DNA from: Isochrysis galbana
Lineage: Eukaryota; Haptophyta; Isochrysidales; Isochrysidaceae
Assembly: GCA_018136815.1 (NCBI GenBank)
Contig: JADDIW010000059.1
Coordinates: 1-64,000 of the forward strand
Length of the DNA: 64,000 bases
Direction: 5' to 3'
Part shown: positions 22,643-34,215 of the stretch, piece by piece
Position numbering within the stretch: the stretch's first letter is position 1
Layout of the letters: every line of letters starts with the position of its first letter
Translations under genes and position numbers: made by a program
The notes under the pieces: generated by a model
The model's database searches: none
What the model was told of the DNA's origin: nothing
The model's input: only the letters and a program-made list of their open reading frames with translations

Positions 22643-23183
22643 GCCGCGACACGCGGGCCCCGTCTGAGGCGCCAGCTGACTCGCCTCACACCACGCGCTT
22701 TGGTTGGATGATGATGTGACTCGCGCTAGACTCGCGCCGTCAAGATGTTGGTGCTCACGCTTAGTTATAGTTGTTGACTCGCTCAATGCCTCGGGTGCCA
22801 CGCTAAGGCCTCAGGGGCGTCCGATGTCGCATCTTCTTAGTCTTGTAGAACCGTCGCAATGTCGTTAGGGCCCCGCCTTGGTGGCGCTCCATGCATCGGA
22901 GGTGGTGAGTATCATGCTCACGTTGATCTGTGTGCTGTGGGCGTGGACCCGCTCGAGCAGCTTGGATCGCACCATGTGGTATTCTCCGTGTGGTCGTTAC
23001 CTGCCTCGTGGCGGGCTGGGCGTTCTCTCTCCCTTGCGGATATCGGCGCCGACGCGTGCGCGTGCGCGTGCAATTCGGGATCTCTTCGTTCGCCATGCTT
23101 TCCCGCGCTCAAGTTCAATATGTTTAGGCTTCTTGAAATTGAATTCGATATCTTTACTCTATGCGGCTTTAGGCGTTGGCTTC
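22643..23183. other. Intergenic region, no gene recognised
   Basis: 3' flank of the MYND/RING gene. No further conserved frame or RNA gene was identified. Confidence 0.5.
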
Positions 23184-23424
23184 AACTATCAGTAAAACTG
23201 ATAGGGTCATGGGGGCCACGCTCCCCCCTCCTTCCACCGCAGACACCCCCTCCCCCTGGGTGGGCCTGCACACTCAACCTCAGCCCCTGCCCCTGCCTAC
23301 AGGCAGGGGCTGAGCTGACAGCTCACTCCTGTCCAGACTCTCGCCCAGCGCGCGTCGCGCGTCGCACGCCTTCGCCTGCACTGGTCCCCCAACGTACTGA
23401 CCCCCCCCTTCACCACTGAGCCAC
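23184..23424 (+). mobile_element. 5' fragment of LINE family (hairpin CTATCAG/CTGATAG)
   Basis: The fragment begins AACTATCAGTAAAACTGATAG, a near-perfect stem-loop, then GGTC and ATGG at 23209. A second stem (GGGGGCCACGCTCCCCC) follows. The layout matches the 5' end of the LINE at 45771-49682, but the arm sequence differs. It is truncated by, or abuts, the next fragment at 23425. Confidence 0.7.
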
Positions 23425-23530
23425 AACTATCGTTATAACGATAGGGTCATGGAGCGCGCCACGCTCCCCTCCTCTCTCTGCGCCCACCCCACCGCGCCGG
23501 CTGACCAAGTGATGGCCCACTGCCCGAATT
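23425..23530 (+). mobile_element. 5' fragment of LINE family (hairpin CTATCG/CGATAG)
   Basis: It begins AACTATCGTTATAACGATAG, a perfect palindrome, then GGTC and ATGG at 23449. A second stem, GGAGCG-CGCCA-CGCTCC, follows. It lies directly after a related fragment in the same orientation. The right boundary is approximate. Confidence 0.65.
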
Positions 23531-23615
23531 GAAGAATGCAACCACGTGGGCGTCAGACTGCTGACGTCCGCCCTTGCACGCGCATGGGCAGCACGCCGGG
23601 TGGATGGCGACGTCT

Positions 23616-24482
23616 TCAGAAGACTTCACACCGTTTCCACGCCGTTTGCTTCAAAGGAAGAAGCAAGCGATTCCCCAGGAGTCTGCAGGATGCACTTCGC
23701 CCCAGTGACCGCCACTCCGTCTGCAAGCCTGTGAATGCGAGCTGCAGCATGCGCGTGATCATGGATTGAGAGATCGCGGCGTCGTCATAGCTCGCCAGGG
23801 AGGTGCGGTTCAGGAGATGGATGTCAACTGTGTAGACCGTACTTGCGCGCCTTGTTGAAGGGGCTGCCCGCGCTCGCAGCATCTCCCTGATCTTCACAGA
23901 GATATCGTGTCTGTTACGTGGCTGTTGCGCGTCTGCACAGGCAATAAGCCACTCACCCAGTTTGATGCGCTCATCGTTCGTGAGGAGCTGGGAGTGGTGG
24001 TCCCGCATGCCCTTGGCATCTGCGGACTTCTTCGCCAATGCTTGGCGAACCTTACCCTCTGTGGCCAAGGGGAAGTTCACACTTTGCAGCGCTCGATGCG
24101 CACTTTCACCCGTCGCGCGGCAATGCTCGACTGCTTTGCGCACATCGTCGAGGATGGCAACGCGCTCCTTCGCCTGGAGGTCGCGGGCGGACTTCGTGTA
24201 CCCACCCTCCGGGCGCTTCCTGGCCGCGGCTGGCTTGCTAGTGGCCGCTGGCGCCATCGGCGTGCCGGCGTGCTGGCTGCGAAGCGGCGTTGGCTGCGAA
24301 GCGATAGCCTCTACGGAGTTTTGTATTCTCAGGTTCGATTCTCGTCTCCCAAACGTCGGGGACAGCTCGCGCTCGCTCTTCTTCTCACTCTCACGTCCTC
24401 CCTCTCTCTCCTCTCTACGTACACCGCACGGCACGCGACCAAAGAAATAGTCCTCGTACGGTGAGATTGGGATTCGATACAT
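23616..24482 (-). pseudogene. Transposase-like ORF with HTH (CENP-B/pogo type) region
   Basis: A minus-strand frame of up to 288 codons; a likely start is the ATG opening MAPAATSKPAAARKRPEGG. The segment LLTNDERIKLGEWLIACADA followed by QQPRNRHDISVKIREML resembles the CENP-B-type helix-turn-helix of pogo/Tigger transposases and their domesticated relatives. No DDE catalytic core follows in frame, so this is either an N-terminal fragment or a small DNA-binding protein derived from one. No terminal repeats were found. The family assignment is tentative. Confidence 0.5.
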
Positions 24483-24599
24483 TCGCGAACGTGGAGAGGC
24501 TTTTGGGGTGAGGTGAGAAATGGGGAATTTATGTTGGCGGCGCGAGAACTCCGCGGTCGAGTTGAAGAATGAGAAAAAAGGAGAAGGGGAAAGTGAAGA

Positions 24600-25164
24600 G
24601 GAGTGATTGAGGATTCCGGGGCGAGGCAGAGAAGCAGGCGGAGGGAGGAGAGAGAGAGAGGAGAGGGCGCGCGCGGGGGGGGAAGGGAATATTCCCCTTG
24701 GGTGGCCGACGGAGCGCTCGATCTGGTGGAAAGGGGAAGACGAGAGAGGGAGAAGAAGAGAGTCGTTGAGGGGGAGAGAGAGAGGGGGGGAGGGGGGGAG
24801 GGGGGGAGGGGGAGGGAGCCCCGTCCTACTATAGTTGTTTGACTGTGTTGTGGTAATCTATGCACTCGAGGAGGCCACGTCCTACACGCTCTCTTCCCCC
24901 TTCTCCGTTGGTCTCTCTCTCGCCTCCCCCTCCACCTCGTGGCACGTCCCACCGCCCCCCGTCAGAGAGAGGGAGAGGGAGAGGGAGGGAGAGAGGGAGG
25001 GGGAAGGCGCGAGGGAGAGACGTAGAGAGCTAGAGAGGGGAGGGAGGGAGAGAGAGAGAGAGAGAGAGAGCTAGAGGGAGAGAGAGCCAGAGGGTGAGAG
25101 AGCTAGAGAGAGAGGGGGGGGGGGAGGGAGAGAGAGAGAGCTAAAGGTTGGCTGCGCTTACGTG
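24600..25164 (+). repeat. GA-rich purine tracts upstream of the F-box/LRR gene
   Basis: Two blocks of (GA)n/(GGGA)n, about 24600-24830 and 24960-25145, are separated by ~120 bp of mixed sequence. The second ends ~20 bp before the start codon at 25165. This matches the arrangement at 20340-20791 and 62360-62703. Confidence 0.85.
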
Positions 25165-26955
25165 ATGCTGTCATCGAGCGCACTTCCTCTTCGCCGCTCC
25201 GGCGTCTCCGACCTCGTGGACGCCTTCGATCTCTCCCCTTCCGTTCTCGATGCTCCGCCAAACGCCTCCTCCCCAGTCCTCTCCCCTGCTACCCACAATC
25301 TCAAGCATATTCCTGACGACGACGTCGAGGCAGTCCCCGCCGCCTCCTTTCTCGAACGTCTTCCAGACGACGCCTTCGCTGCAGTCCTCTCACACCTTGG
25401 CGCTGTCGATCAGCTGCTCTGTGCGTGTGTCTGCCGCACGCTCCATGACGTGGTAGCACGCTCATGGGAGGACTCGCTCCTCCTCTCGCACGACGCGCAC
25501 AGGGCAACAGATCAGTTGTTGCTGCGGCTGACGCTCGGCCGGATGGCAAGGGGCTTCGTCAGGGTTCTCGACGTAGCCGGCTGCGAGCTGCTTTCCAAGG
25601 CGGCGGTGACGTCTGCGGCGCTGGCGCAGCGGACGATCCAGGAGCTCAACGGGACGAGCGTCGGCCCTGGCTCGTGGACGCCAGAACAATTGCTCAGGCT
25701 CATTAAGGCATTGCAGGACCTGCGCGTGCTTAATGCGGACTGCAAGGCCAACGGTGCGACCACTCCGCTGCTCCGCCTTCTCGCGCATCCGGCAGTGCGG
25801 CTGCGCAAGCTCGTGCTGCACCGGCCGGAGCGCGGAGACGATCCGCAGGCGCACGATCTCGGCGCCTTGGCCGCCGCACTCAAGCGCAAGCCGACAGTAG
25901 GTGGGGAGGCGCCCGAGGCGTTCCTGCGAGACGTCGACCTCGGCCAGTCGGGGGGAGGGCTCGACGGTGGCTTCGACTTTATTGCGCGCCTATTATCGGG
26001 CGAGGAGTGCAAGGTTCGCAGACTGGCGCTCTGCGGCTCGCGTTCACCCCCTGTCGAGGCGCTCTCCGCCCTAGGTGCGGCGCTCGAGACAAACCGCCAC
26101 CTCGAGCACCTCTCGCTCGGCTGCAACTTCATCTCAGAGGCAGGATGCACCGCCCTGGCCGCGGCCGTTGCCGCACACCCGACTCTGCAATCGCTCTCGC
26201 TTGAGCACAACCCCATCCAGGACGGCGGTGTCGCTGCGCTAGCCACAGCTCTGTGCGGCCCCGGGTCGCGCCTTGCCTCACTTTCGCTCTCCTTCACGGG
26301 CGCCAAAGATGGAGCCTGCGGGGCCATTGCCACCCGCCTCGCGGCTGGTGCACCGCTGCATTCGCTCGACCTTGGAGGAAATATCGTCTCCGCCGAGGGC
26401 GTTGCACTATTGGCCGATGCCATCGGCTCTCCCAGCGGCTGCGCGCTGCGGGTGCTCAACCTCTCCGCCAACTGGCGCATTGGGCCTGCAGGCGCGCTTG
26501 CGCTCGCCGCCGCCTTGCCTTCGAGTGAGCTGCGCCAACTTCGATTGGCCGGCTGCGCGTTGGGCGCGGCGCCATGCGGGCGGATCGCCGCAGCCATCGC
26601 TCGCTCAATGTTGGAGCTACTCGATCTCTCACATAATCAGATCGGTGATTGCGGCGCGTGGGACCTCGCGTGGGTGCTTGCCGAGCCGCGCACGCGGCTC
26701 ACACATCTGGCGCTTCAGAGCAATGACATTGAGGATGACGGCGCCGCTGAGCTTGTGGCAGCCCTTGAGGCCAACACCACCCTCGAGCTGCTCGACTTGT
26801 CAGGCAACGGAAAAGTCACCCTTGATGCCGAACATGGTGCTGCCGCGGATCGCCGAGTTAAGCTCGGCTTCCAGCCCAGTCGGCGCAAGAAGCCAGCAAC
26901 TAACGAGCACAACACCTCTCCAGCAGCCACGACGATGGCCCAAGCGGCCGCATAG
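25165..26955 (+). CDS. F-box and leucine-rich-repeat protein
   Basis: Single exon, 596 aa, starting MLSSSALPLRRSG. An F-box lies at about residues 65-110 (LERLPDDAFAAVLSHLGAVD, then CVCRTLHDVVARSW). From ~200 to ~560 there are repeated RNH/RNI-type leucine-rich repeats (LEHLSLGCNFISEAGCTALA, LQSLSLEHNPIQDGGVAALA, LRVLNLSANWRIGPAGALAL, LELLDLSGNGKV), which should form a horseshoe. F-box/LRR proteins are substrate receptors of SCF (SKP1-CUL1) ubiquitin ligases: the F-box binds SKP1 and the LRRs bind the target. The target here is unknown. A Thr/Ala-rich tail ends the protein. Confidence 0.9.
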   Translation: MLSSSALPLRRSGVSDLVDAFDLSPSVLDAPPNASSPVLSPATHNLKHIPDDDVEAVPAASFLERLPDDAFAAVLSHLGAVDQLLCACVCRTLHDVVARSWEDSLLLSHDAHRATDQLLLRLTLGRMARGFVRVLDVAGCELLSKAAVTSAALAQRTIQELNGTSVGPGSWTPEQLLRLIKALQDLRVLNADCKANGATTPLLRLLAHPAVRLRKLVLHRPERGDDPQAHDLGALAAALKRKPTVGGEAPEAFLRDVDLGQSGGGLDGGFDFIARLLSGEECKVRRLALCGSRSPPVEALSALGAALETNRHLEHLSLGCNFISEAGCTALAAAVAAHPTLQSLSLEHNPIQDGGVAALATALCGPGSRLASLSLSFTGAKDGACGAIATRLAAGAPLHSLDLGGNIVSAEGVALLADAIGSPSGCALRVLNLSANWRIGPAGALALAAALPSSELRQLRLAGCALGAAPCGRIAAAIARSMLELLDLSHNQIGDCGAWDLAWVLAEPRTRLTHLALQSNDIEDDGAAELVAALEANTTLELLDLSGNGKVTLDAEHGAAADRRVKLGFQPSRRKKPATNEHNTSPAATTMAQAAA

Positions 26956-27859
26956 CCACCAATGTATATCCAATGTACAAAGTCCAATCGAGCCAATACA
27001 TGCCGCGAAGCCCAGCAGGCTCGGGACCAAGAGCGGCCAAGTCTGGTGCTTTTAACCGATAGCGTTGGCGCTGTGCTCGACCGCACCAAGTTTTCACCTC
27101 GGGCTGGCGCGACGGTCCTTATTTCGCGGCGTGCGCAATATTCCGGTGTCTAAGCCTATCTACTTAAAGACTGTGTCCATCGCGATCTCACATTCGGTGC
27201 AGGATTTGTCACGCGTTTGTCCAAGGGCATCGGCACGAAGGAGGATCTCTAAATTATCGACCCTCCAAATGCGAAACCTGTATCCACATCGAAACCGAAT
27301 GGTCGCGACCAGGCGTCTCACCGCATGCGGCAAATCGTAAATCTCTTCGCAGTTCTAGTTGCACCAGCAATAGCATCATGTAGTGTTACTAACTTCGTGA
27401 CGATGAGCCGCTATTCCAAGGCCATCAATGTGTCTTACGTCTTACGGGCAGTCAAAGAGCTGTTTGCTAACAATAAACCAAGTAAAATATGAGGTGATAT
27501 CACGAAACAAGGTGACAGTCGTGACTGGATAGGTCTATATAACACATATCCGTTGCCTTTTCGGCCTCAGGCCCCCCACGGTAGCCCCCAGAACGAGGCG
27601 AAACCCAAACACGCACAGGCGCGGAAAGCTACCATCTCGGAGCCGAAGTTCCGCACGCGAGCGCGGGCGGACAGCGGGCCACTAATCGATTGAGGAATCG
27701 CGCTCCGACCGAGTGTCGCAGGGCGAAGAGGAAGGGAGAGCAGGGATGGCGAGAGGCGGGAGGTGTGGCGAGCTCGAGGGCATAGCAGGCTCACCGGCTC
27801 ACCCGCCTCCATGAAAAGAGGCGGGAGAAAAGAGAGGCGAAAGGCTTGGGAGAAGGCGA
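26956..27859. other. Intergenic region, no gene recognised
   Basis: 3' flank of the F-box gene. AT-richer around 27150-27560. No conserved frame, tRNA or repeat family member was recognised before the LINE-derived element starts at about 27860. Confidence 0.5.
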
Positions 27860-28460
27860 TCGGGACGACCTCGACTCGTCCTGTAAACAGACGCGGGACT
27901 TACCAATTTTTCGGTGGGCGGAGCTCTCGCTCACGCTCACCCTCTTCTCCGCGCTTTCTCTCCCCTCTCCTGCGGCACGCGGCCAATGCAAAATGGCGCG
28001 CCCGCGGCAGGGCCCTCCAGTTGCCCACTGTCGACCCTTGGAGGCTCATGGCTCCGGGAGGCCAGCTCAAAGGGCGGAGGAGGCTGGGTCTGGGTCTGGG
28101 CCATGGCCATGGCCTCCCCTGCCTCTCCCTCGCTGGCGCTCCTGAGCTCCAGGAGCCCCCACGCTGCACCACTATCTGCTTGTCGACCACAAGGGGGGGC
28201 GAGGGGTTGTAGCGATGGGCTGGCCATGGCCCATGACGGACGGCGGGCCATGACGAGCGATCCAGGCGAGCCTGTGGGGAGGAGAGTGGGTCAGCAGGGC
28301 AGTGTGCTCCTGGCAAACCCATAAGGCATGCCAGGAGGGGTGGTGGTTCGGTGGTCCTCCCCCGCGGCAGGGGAGGCGTGGAGCGTGGAGAGAGGGGAGG
28401 GGTCGTGCCCCCCCCATCCCCCCATCAATCATGCGGGCGAACCAAGTATCAACTTAGTTG
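27860..28460 (-). mobile_element. LINE-derived non-autonomous element, minus sense
   Basis: The right end (sense 5') carries the family hairpin with slightly degraded arms (AACTAAG-TTGATA-CTTGGTT). The body parallels 36126-36738 throughout, including the shared segment CCTGTAAACAG...ACTTACCAATTTTTC at 27880-27913. The left boundary is estimated and no clear TSD was found, which agrees with an older copy. Confidence 0.7.
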
Positions 28461-29542
28461 AACGACTAACTAAGGAGGATGTGGCAGGGGCGACGGTGAC
28501 GGCGAGAAGATTCAAGGTTTCTTTATTGTTATTGTTATTTAGTTAGAGTGCCGCTCGCCAGGCCTACGAGTAAATGGGGCCGACAACTGCTAGAGGGATT
28601 AAAACAAGCGGGTCGGTTCGTGGTTCGTGGGATGCGACACCCCCCTGCTAGAATTGAGCGTCCATCCACGCGAGGGAGGCAACGAAAGGTGAGCGACAAC
28701 CGTAAGCCAAACAATAAAGATCAAACGAAACGAGACAAGACAAGACCAAGACCGCATAGCGATAATAGCGACCAGACAAGGGTGGAAGATAAATATTCGC
28801 ATAGCCGTTTCCTGTTTTTGGGTAAGGGTCTCTATGGCGCCAAGTGCCCCCCCTGCAGTTTTCATTGGGCCTTGGGAAATGGTCCGAAAGTCAGTAGCAG
28901 TAGCCCCATGCTGCTCCCCATGTGTCCACGGTCAAGGCCTTGCTCGCAATGCTCGCAATTGGCAGCATTAAAATGGGCGTTTGATCGCCATGCTATGGTA
29001 AGTCACCATTGCACAATTCTTCACCATCCACTCTCCACGGCTCATTCGACATACACCACGAGGAAATTAGGTCGAAGGCACACGGCGCGCGCAGATGAGC
29101 GCACGCCCCACTCACGGGTCATTACAACACGGCATATGGCGACCCCAGTTGTGTTGTATGCGAGCCGCTGCTATCTGGCACGCCGCACAATGCTGAAGAA
29201 GAAACTTTTCAGCCATGATCTGTGCGCCCATCGCTTCTCCGTCGCAGCCGGGCTCGGCTTCCCATGCGAGAGCTGTGGTTCTCGGGGGCAGGAGAGGGAG
29301 AAGAGCGGCACGGCCACCGCTCCAGCCCGGTCTTTGCTACTACAAGCCGGGAAGTGGACGAGCGGCGCAACCGCGCTATACACAACGGGTCTGAAGCGTC
29401 AGGAGCCGAGGTGGACTCGGGTCCTTTTAGGGCGAAACGAAACGTGCTAGTCGACGAGATGTACATCACAGAGCATGCGCTGCGCGCTCAGGCGAAAGCA
29501 AACAAGAGGTCCCTGCGCTCTAGTTTGCGCGGCCGGATTTGT
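28461..29542. other. Intergenic region, no gene recognised
   Basis: Between the element at 27860-28460 and the 3' end of the RhoGEF gene. One plus-strand frame is open for 300 codons, but it has no recognisable domain, no purine-tract leader and a biased composition, so it is not called as a gene. Confidence 0.5.
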
Positions 29543-31195
29543 CTACAAGTTGGGGCCGACACGCTTCTCCAAGTCCCTCCTGAGAGCACGGCTCTCGGAG
29601 ATGAGGGAGCTTAGCCGCTCGACCAAGACGAGCATCTCCGCCTCGGACGATGCCCAGCACTTGTACTCAACACCCTCGAATCCCAAACGCAGCACCTCTG
29701 GCTTGTCCATCTTGCCGCCGTGAGCGGCGTTGTGTCCCCCCGCGCGCGAGGCTCGCGGGGTTCGTGGCGGTGCTCCGCGAGGTGTCATCGCCACGCCGTG
29801 GTCGTCACCCTTACTCGTATTCCACGATCCCGTCCGCGAGGAGTCGTCGGAGGAGCGCGGCGTGTCGGTATCGTCCGCCTTGCTCATGGAGAGCGAGTTG
29901 TGGCGGGCGAGGCCGATCGAGCCGTTGGCGGGGGCAACGTAGAGGTCGGCGAGCGGCCATAGCACCTTCTTATTGAAGCCCTCCCCCGTGCGGCGCGGCC
30001 GGCAGATGAGAAGGTAGTCGGAGAGCACGTACCATTTGTACGAGCGGCGGACGCCCCAAGAGGTGAGCGCGCTCGAAGTTGGACACTTCATGTCGACGAG
30101 GGCCTCGAGGTGGAGTTGGCGGTTGGCCTCGATGAGGTGGTCGACGCCGTCAACGTGCATGAGCACTTCGGTCATACGCAAGCGAGCTTCCATCTGGCGC
30201 ACCGTCTCGTTCACTTCGCTGTTGAGCGACTGGAGGGCGGCGAAAGCCTTCTCGCACGCCTCACGCATCGGTGACCCCTCGGTCGAAGAGCGCGTCATCT
30301 TTTGCAGGAGCAGCGGGTAAAGGCACAGGCGCTGCACGGGGCGGAAGAGGAGCGCCTGGAGCGCGACGCCGCGCGTCGCCTCCGCCTCGTCGATCAGGTC
30401 CGACACGCCGCCCCACTCCTCCCGAGCCGTGATGAGCGCCTCGGCTACGTGGGGGTAGTTACAGCAGTATGCCGAGTACCTGGGGAGCAGGCAGGCGATG
30501 AGCCAGTTGGCGTCGAGCGAGAGCGGCCGGTGGCACGCCCGTGGCAAGACTTCCAACAGTCGGGTGTGGTGCAGGCTCTGCGGCGCGCGCTCTCACATCT
30601 TGAAGTACGGGAGTAGCTTGGCGAAGTTCTCGACGCACATCAGGCCAAAATCGGTGGCGACCTTCTCCTGCCCCTTCTTCATGTCCTCGTTGAGCCCGGC
30701 GTGGAGCTGCTGGAGCTGTGTCAGGTTGGAGAAGATGGCAGAGATGAGGTTGGAGGGGAGAAGGGAGCGGAGCGGCTCGATGAAGACGTCGACAACCTTG
30801 CGGAGATCCTCGGCGTACGTGGCCTCGGTCTGTAGGAACTCCTTGACGCACTCTCGCAGCTCGACCGCCGCGGCTTTCTGCGCCTTGAGAAGCGCCTGCT
30901 TGGCCTCGTCCTGCGCGCCGATCATCTCTGCGATCTGCGTGAGCGGGCGCATGTCGCGCCTCGCGGTGTCCCTGGAGGACTGGTGCGAGCGGTTGGAGGT
31001 GCGCCCGCTCTTCGATGCGCGCGGGGAGGAGAACTTGCTCGTATTGTGTCGAGGCGAAGTCCAGTTGAGTCCGGGCACGAGAGGTGTGCCCCCCCCTCCT
31101 TCATCTGTTGAGTTTGCCGAGGTGGGCGTGTTGTGCGCAGAGGCACTCTCTCGGTGGCTCTTGTCTACTTGAGCCAGATCGAGCGCGGAGACCAT
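29543..31195 (-). CDS. Rho guanine-nucleotide exchange factor (DH-PH)
   Basis: Two exons, 31195-30597 and 30479-29543, give 511 aa; the 117-bp intron splits a Met codon (AT|G). The start [14 protein letters not shown] lies just downstream (coding strand) of a long GA tract. A Dbl-homology domain occupies residues ~105-300 ([55 protein letters not shown], which corresponds to the conserved CR3 helix). It is followed by a PH domain, ~330-480 ([31 protein letters not shown]). The PH domain is interrupted by a ~90-residue Ser/Thr/Pro-rich loop, possibly phosphorylated. Such proteins catalyse GDP release from Rho/Rac GTPases at the membrane and control actin. Confidence 0.9.
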
Positions 31196-31260
31196 TTTTG
31201 GGGGGTGGGGGAGGGGGAAAGGGAAGTGGTCTTGGCTGCCTGGCCTCGCTCTCTCTCTCA

Positions 31261-31344
<84 letters not shown>

Positions 31345-31939
31345 CGCAGAGAGAGAGAAAGGAACCAGAGAGAGAAGAGAGGAGTCGGGGGGGGGGGGGG
31401 GGGGGGGGAGGTTAGCTCCCTCTCTCGCCCCGTGGCTTGGCTTCGTGGGAGAGGGGCTGTCGGGGGGGGGGGGGGGTGGACGGTCACATTAATAGTACTC
31501 GGTATTGGGAGAGGGAAGTCCGCACTGGTCCTCTGTAAATGGAAGGAGGCGCGGGGAGGAGGGGAAGAGAGAGAGGGGGGGGGGGGGGCGGTGCAACGGG
31601 CTGAGAGAAAGGGGGGGGTTGGCAGGGGTTCCGATGCGAGGGAGGAGGGTGAGGCGCGGAGATATAAGAAAAGGCCGCGTTTATAGAAGAAGGTGACAGC
31701 AGAGAAAGGGGTGGGGGGTTGGGGAGGGACGCGGCACACGCGCGAGAGAATGAGGGGGGGGGAGAGGGGGTTCTGAGTAGAGGGATGCAGCCAGAGGAGC
31801 CGTGAGAAGAAGGGGTGGGCTTCTCTCTCTCCCTCTCCCTGACGGCGGCGCGAGAGAGAGAGAGAGCTCGCGAAGTCTTGGGCGCGCGGGGGGCGGCGAA
31901 ACGGCCGGCCGTGCTCGCGTTTCGCCACCCCCCCCCCCC

Positions 31940-31972
<33 letters not shown>

Positions 31973-32280
31973 AGAGAGGGAGGGAGGGGGAGGGATAGAG
32001 AGAGAGAGAGAGACGTATTTCACAGAGGGAGGGGGGAGAGGGAGAGGGAGAGCCCGAGACAGAGAGGGAAGGGGGGGGTGGCCCAGAGGAGAAGAAGAAG
32101 AAGGAATGGAAGGAGAAAGGTTCGCGTGGAGGACTGGACTGCATGGGAAGGAACTTGTTCCGAATCCAAAACAAGAGGGGAGAGAGAGAGAGGAGAGGTA
32201 GGGTGCCACGAAAAGGGAAGAAGAGGGGGGAAGCGGAGAGCGGCGGTTCGAAGCTGAAACGTCAACTCACTCTGCAAGCC
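31196..32280. repeat. Extended CT/GA and poly-G microsatellite block
   Basis: Upstream of the RhoGEF start. An uninterrupted (CT)n array of about 75 bp lies at ~31264-31340. It is followed by poly-G runs (31387-31409, 31459-31475), (GA)n arrays at 31939-31965 and 31998-32012, and mixed purine DNA to 32200. On the RhoGEF coding strand the (CT)n array is GA. All long frames here are low-complexity artefacts. Confidence 0.9.
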
Positions 32281-32589
32281 CAAGTGCTAGAGGGACTTCT
32301 AAAGTAGCACTTGGGGCCTCTCTAGAGAATGCTCCTGTCGATCAGAGCTCTCCGAAGATTGGCGTGGTACACCCCTTTTGGGCCAAAGCCTTCACTCACG
32401 TGGGGTGTGGCCTTCCTACTTTATAGCTCGCCACCTCCTTCCACTCTTCCACTTCACGCCGGCTTTGTTCGTCGAGGTAGAGACTTCGTGTCGTGTGCCA
32501 CTACGCCACAACATAATGTGTAAAGAATGAGCCCGGCCACCGGCCACTCACACTCACTCTTTTCACTACTGTTTCTCACCTTCCCTGGT

Positions 32590-33120
32590 CCCTAGATATC
32601 GACAACATCACGGTGCAGTCGCTCAAACGTCATGGTATGAGGTGGAGGGATGGCGGTTCAGTCCATGAGGCTGTGCACGGCAAGGTGTCCGACAACGCGT
32701 CGAATATGGCCAAAGGGTGGGCTGGCTTTGAAGGCGGCTTTTGTGCTGCGCACACATTGGAACTATATCAGTGAAAGAATTCTCGTCAGCGCCTGGTGTT
32801 AAGGAGGCGTTCGCCAAGGCCAAAGGTATCGCCGTCAGCTATTTCAAATAGTATTTCCACCGCTCCACGGCTGGCATACAAGATCTCGCAACCATTCAGG
32901 AGGAGCGCGGCCTCCCCGTCAGAAAGCCCATTCAAGATGTTGTGCTACTCACTGGTTTTCCTCCTTTGAAATGGTGAAGTGGTTTCACGATCAGCGGGAG
33001 GCTGTGCAGCTTTATGACGTCAAGCATGGTGCGGAGGCCAGCAAGAACGACGCGTACAAGGGCAATCGGCTAGGGCACGCGGAGTGGGACATCTTGGAGC
33101 AGTCTTTGGCCATCCTTTAG
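32590..33120 (+). pseudogene. Degenerate hAT transposase fragment (central region)
   Basis: Across frames the translation follows the hAT transposase core: KVSDNASNMAKGWAGFEGGF, CAAHTLELYISVKEF, GVKEAFAKAKGIAVSYFK, then a stop, FHRSTAGIQDLATIQEERGL, and WWFHDQREAVQLYDVKHG. At least one stop and more than one frameshift are present, so it is inactive. The C-terminal dimerisation domain is missing here. A related one is found in the element at 34973-36117. Confidence 0.75.
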
Positions 33121-33527
33121 GCGCTCGCCACCTAACTCGGTCGGGCTCTCCGGGCCCCTCGCGGCGGCGCGTTAGCGCGCATGCGGGGCGAATGGTCGCA
33201 GACTTCGACGAGGTGCCAGCGCGCGGCGGGCGCGATTGGCGGCGCGGTCCCGGCGGCACTTTGACATTTGGTGCCTTGGCTCTTGGCTGGCCCGCACACC
33301 GGGCTGACGGGCTAATGAGCAAGAAGGGCCTCGCAGCGCGCCCGGTCGCGGCTTCGAGTTGGGCGCTCCGGGCCCCTCGGGGCCGTGCGTGAGCAACGAC
33401 CGTCGGTCGGAGACCATAAATATCGGTTTATGGATTTGCCAGCATTCAAAATTTGAACAGAGCGACAAAAGAAGTAGTAGCATAAGATGCATACAACAAA
33501 CCTGCTATAGGGCCAAACAAACAAGAT

Positions 33528-33566
<39 letters not shown>

Positions 33567-34210
33567 GAACATGTCGCACGATATCAATCAACGATTCGAG
33601 TCCATCATTCGGAACGACAAGGTCGACGCGGCTCGCGGCGTGGATAACGCGACCAAGTTCGGCGAGTATCTTGCAAAGACTCGCTTCCGCGTGGAGAACC
33701 ACGAGCTTCCTCGTTCGGCCCTTTCGTGCGTCAACCTCTGCCGCAGTGTGCCTGCGGTTTTGTCTCACCTGTGGGAGCCCTGTGGCAGCCCGCATAGTGG
33801 CTAGGCCAGATGTGTCGGACCAGCCCGATGAAAGCGGGAGTCCTGCCGGCACTTGCCAAAAATAGAACGTCAAACTTTTGGCAACGAGGGGTATTGAAGA
33901 ACTCTTTACAAAAACAAACACAAACGACCCGTCATTTTATGGTTTCCGGCCGACAATTATGGTCTCCGACCGACGGTCGTTGAGCGCGTTTGAATGCCGC
34001 CGGGGGTGGATTGCGACGAGGCACCGGCGCGCGGCTGGAGCGAGATTGGCGTCGCTGGCGCTGGCGCAGCGGATTTTGCTCATTCAGCATCCTGGCTGGC
34101 CCGGACACCGGGCTGATGGAATGCGAAGAAAGCTTTCGCAGCGCGCCCGGGCGCACACCTAACTCGGGCGCTCCGGGACCCCTCCGTTGGCGCGCTAGCG
34201 AAAAAAAAAT
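33120..34210. repeat. Diverged tandem repeat units flanking a TIR element
   Basis: Two diverged copies of a ~250-bp unit (CGACGAGG..GCC, CTGGCTGGCCCG, ACACCGGGCTGA, CGCAGCGCGCCCGG, GGGCGCTCCGGG) lie at ~33130-33390 and ~33986-34205 in direct orientation. The TIR element at 33395-33981 lies between them. A partial third unit end precedes the first (~33120-33180). The nature of the unit is unknown. Confidence 0.5.
33395..33981. mobile_element. 587-bp TIR DNA element with 25-bp perfect inverted repeats
   Basis: Perfect 25-bp inverted repeats at 33395-33419 and 33957-33981 start AACGACCGTCGGTCGG. GAGC at 33391-33394 and 33982-33985 may be a 4-bp target duplication. Inside are an (AC)n run (33532-33563) and short frames on both strands of about 75-135 codons with no known domain. 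It is probably a MITE or a deletion derivative of a DNA transposon whose superfamily I cannot name. Confidence 0.65.
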
Positions 34211-34215
34211 CTGAA

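Noticed and set aside
24300-24352. B-box-like GGTTCGATTCTC near 24332 as a tRNA gene
   Set aside because: The T-arm stem does not pair and no D-arm or anticodon stem can be placed at the right spacing.
28548-29450. 300-codon plus-strand frame
   Set aside because: No domain, repetitive basic composition and no conserved start context; treated as chance.
33526-33804. Plus-strand frame starting with alternating Thr-His
   Set aside because: It runs through an (AC)n microsatellite inside a TIR element; the remaining ~75 residues match nothing I know.
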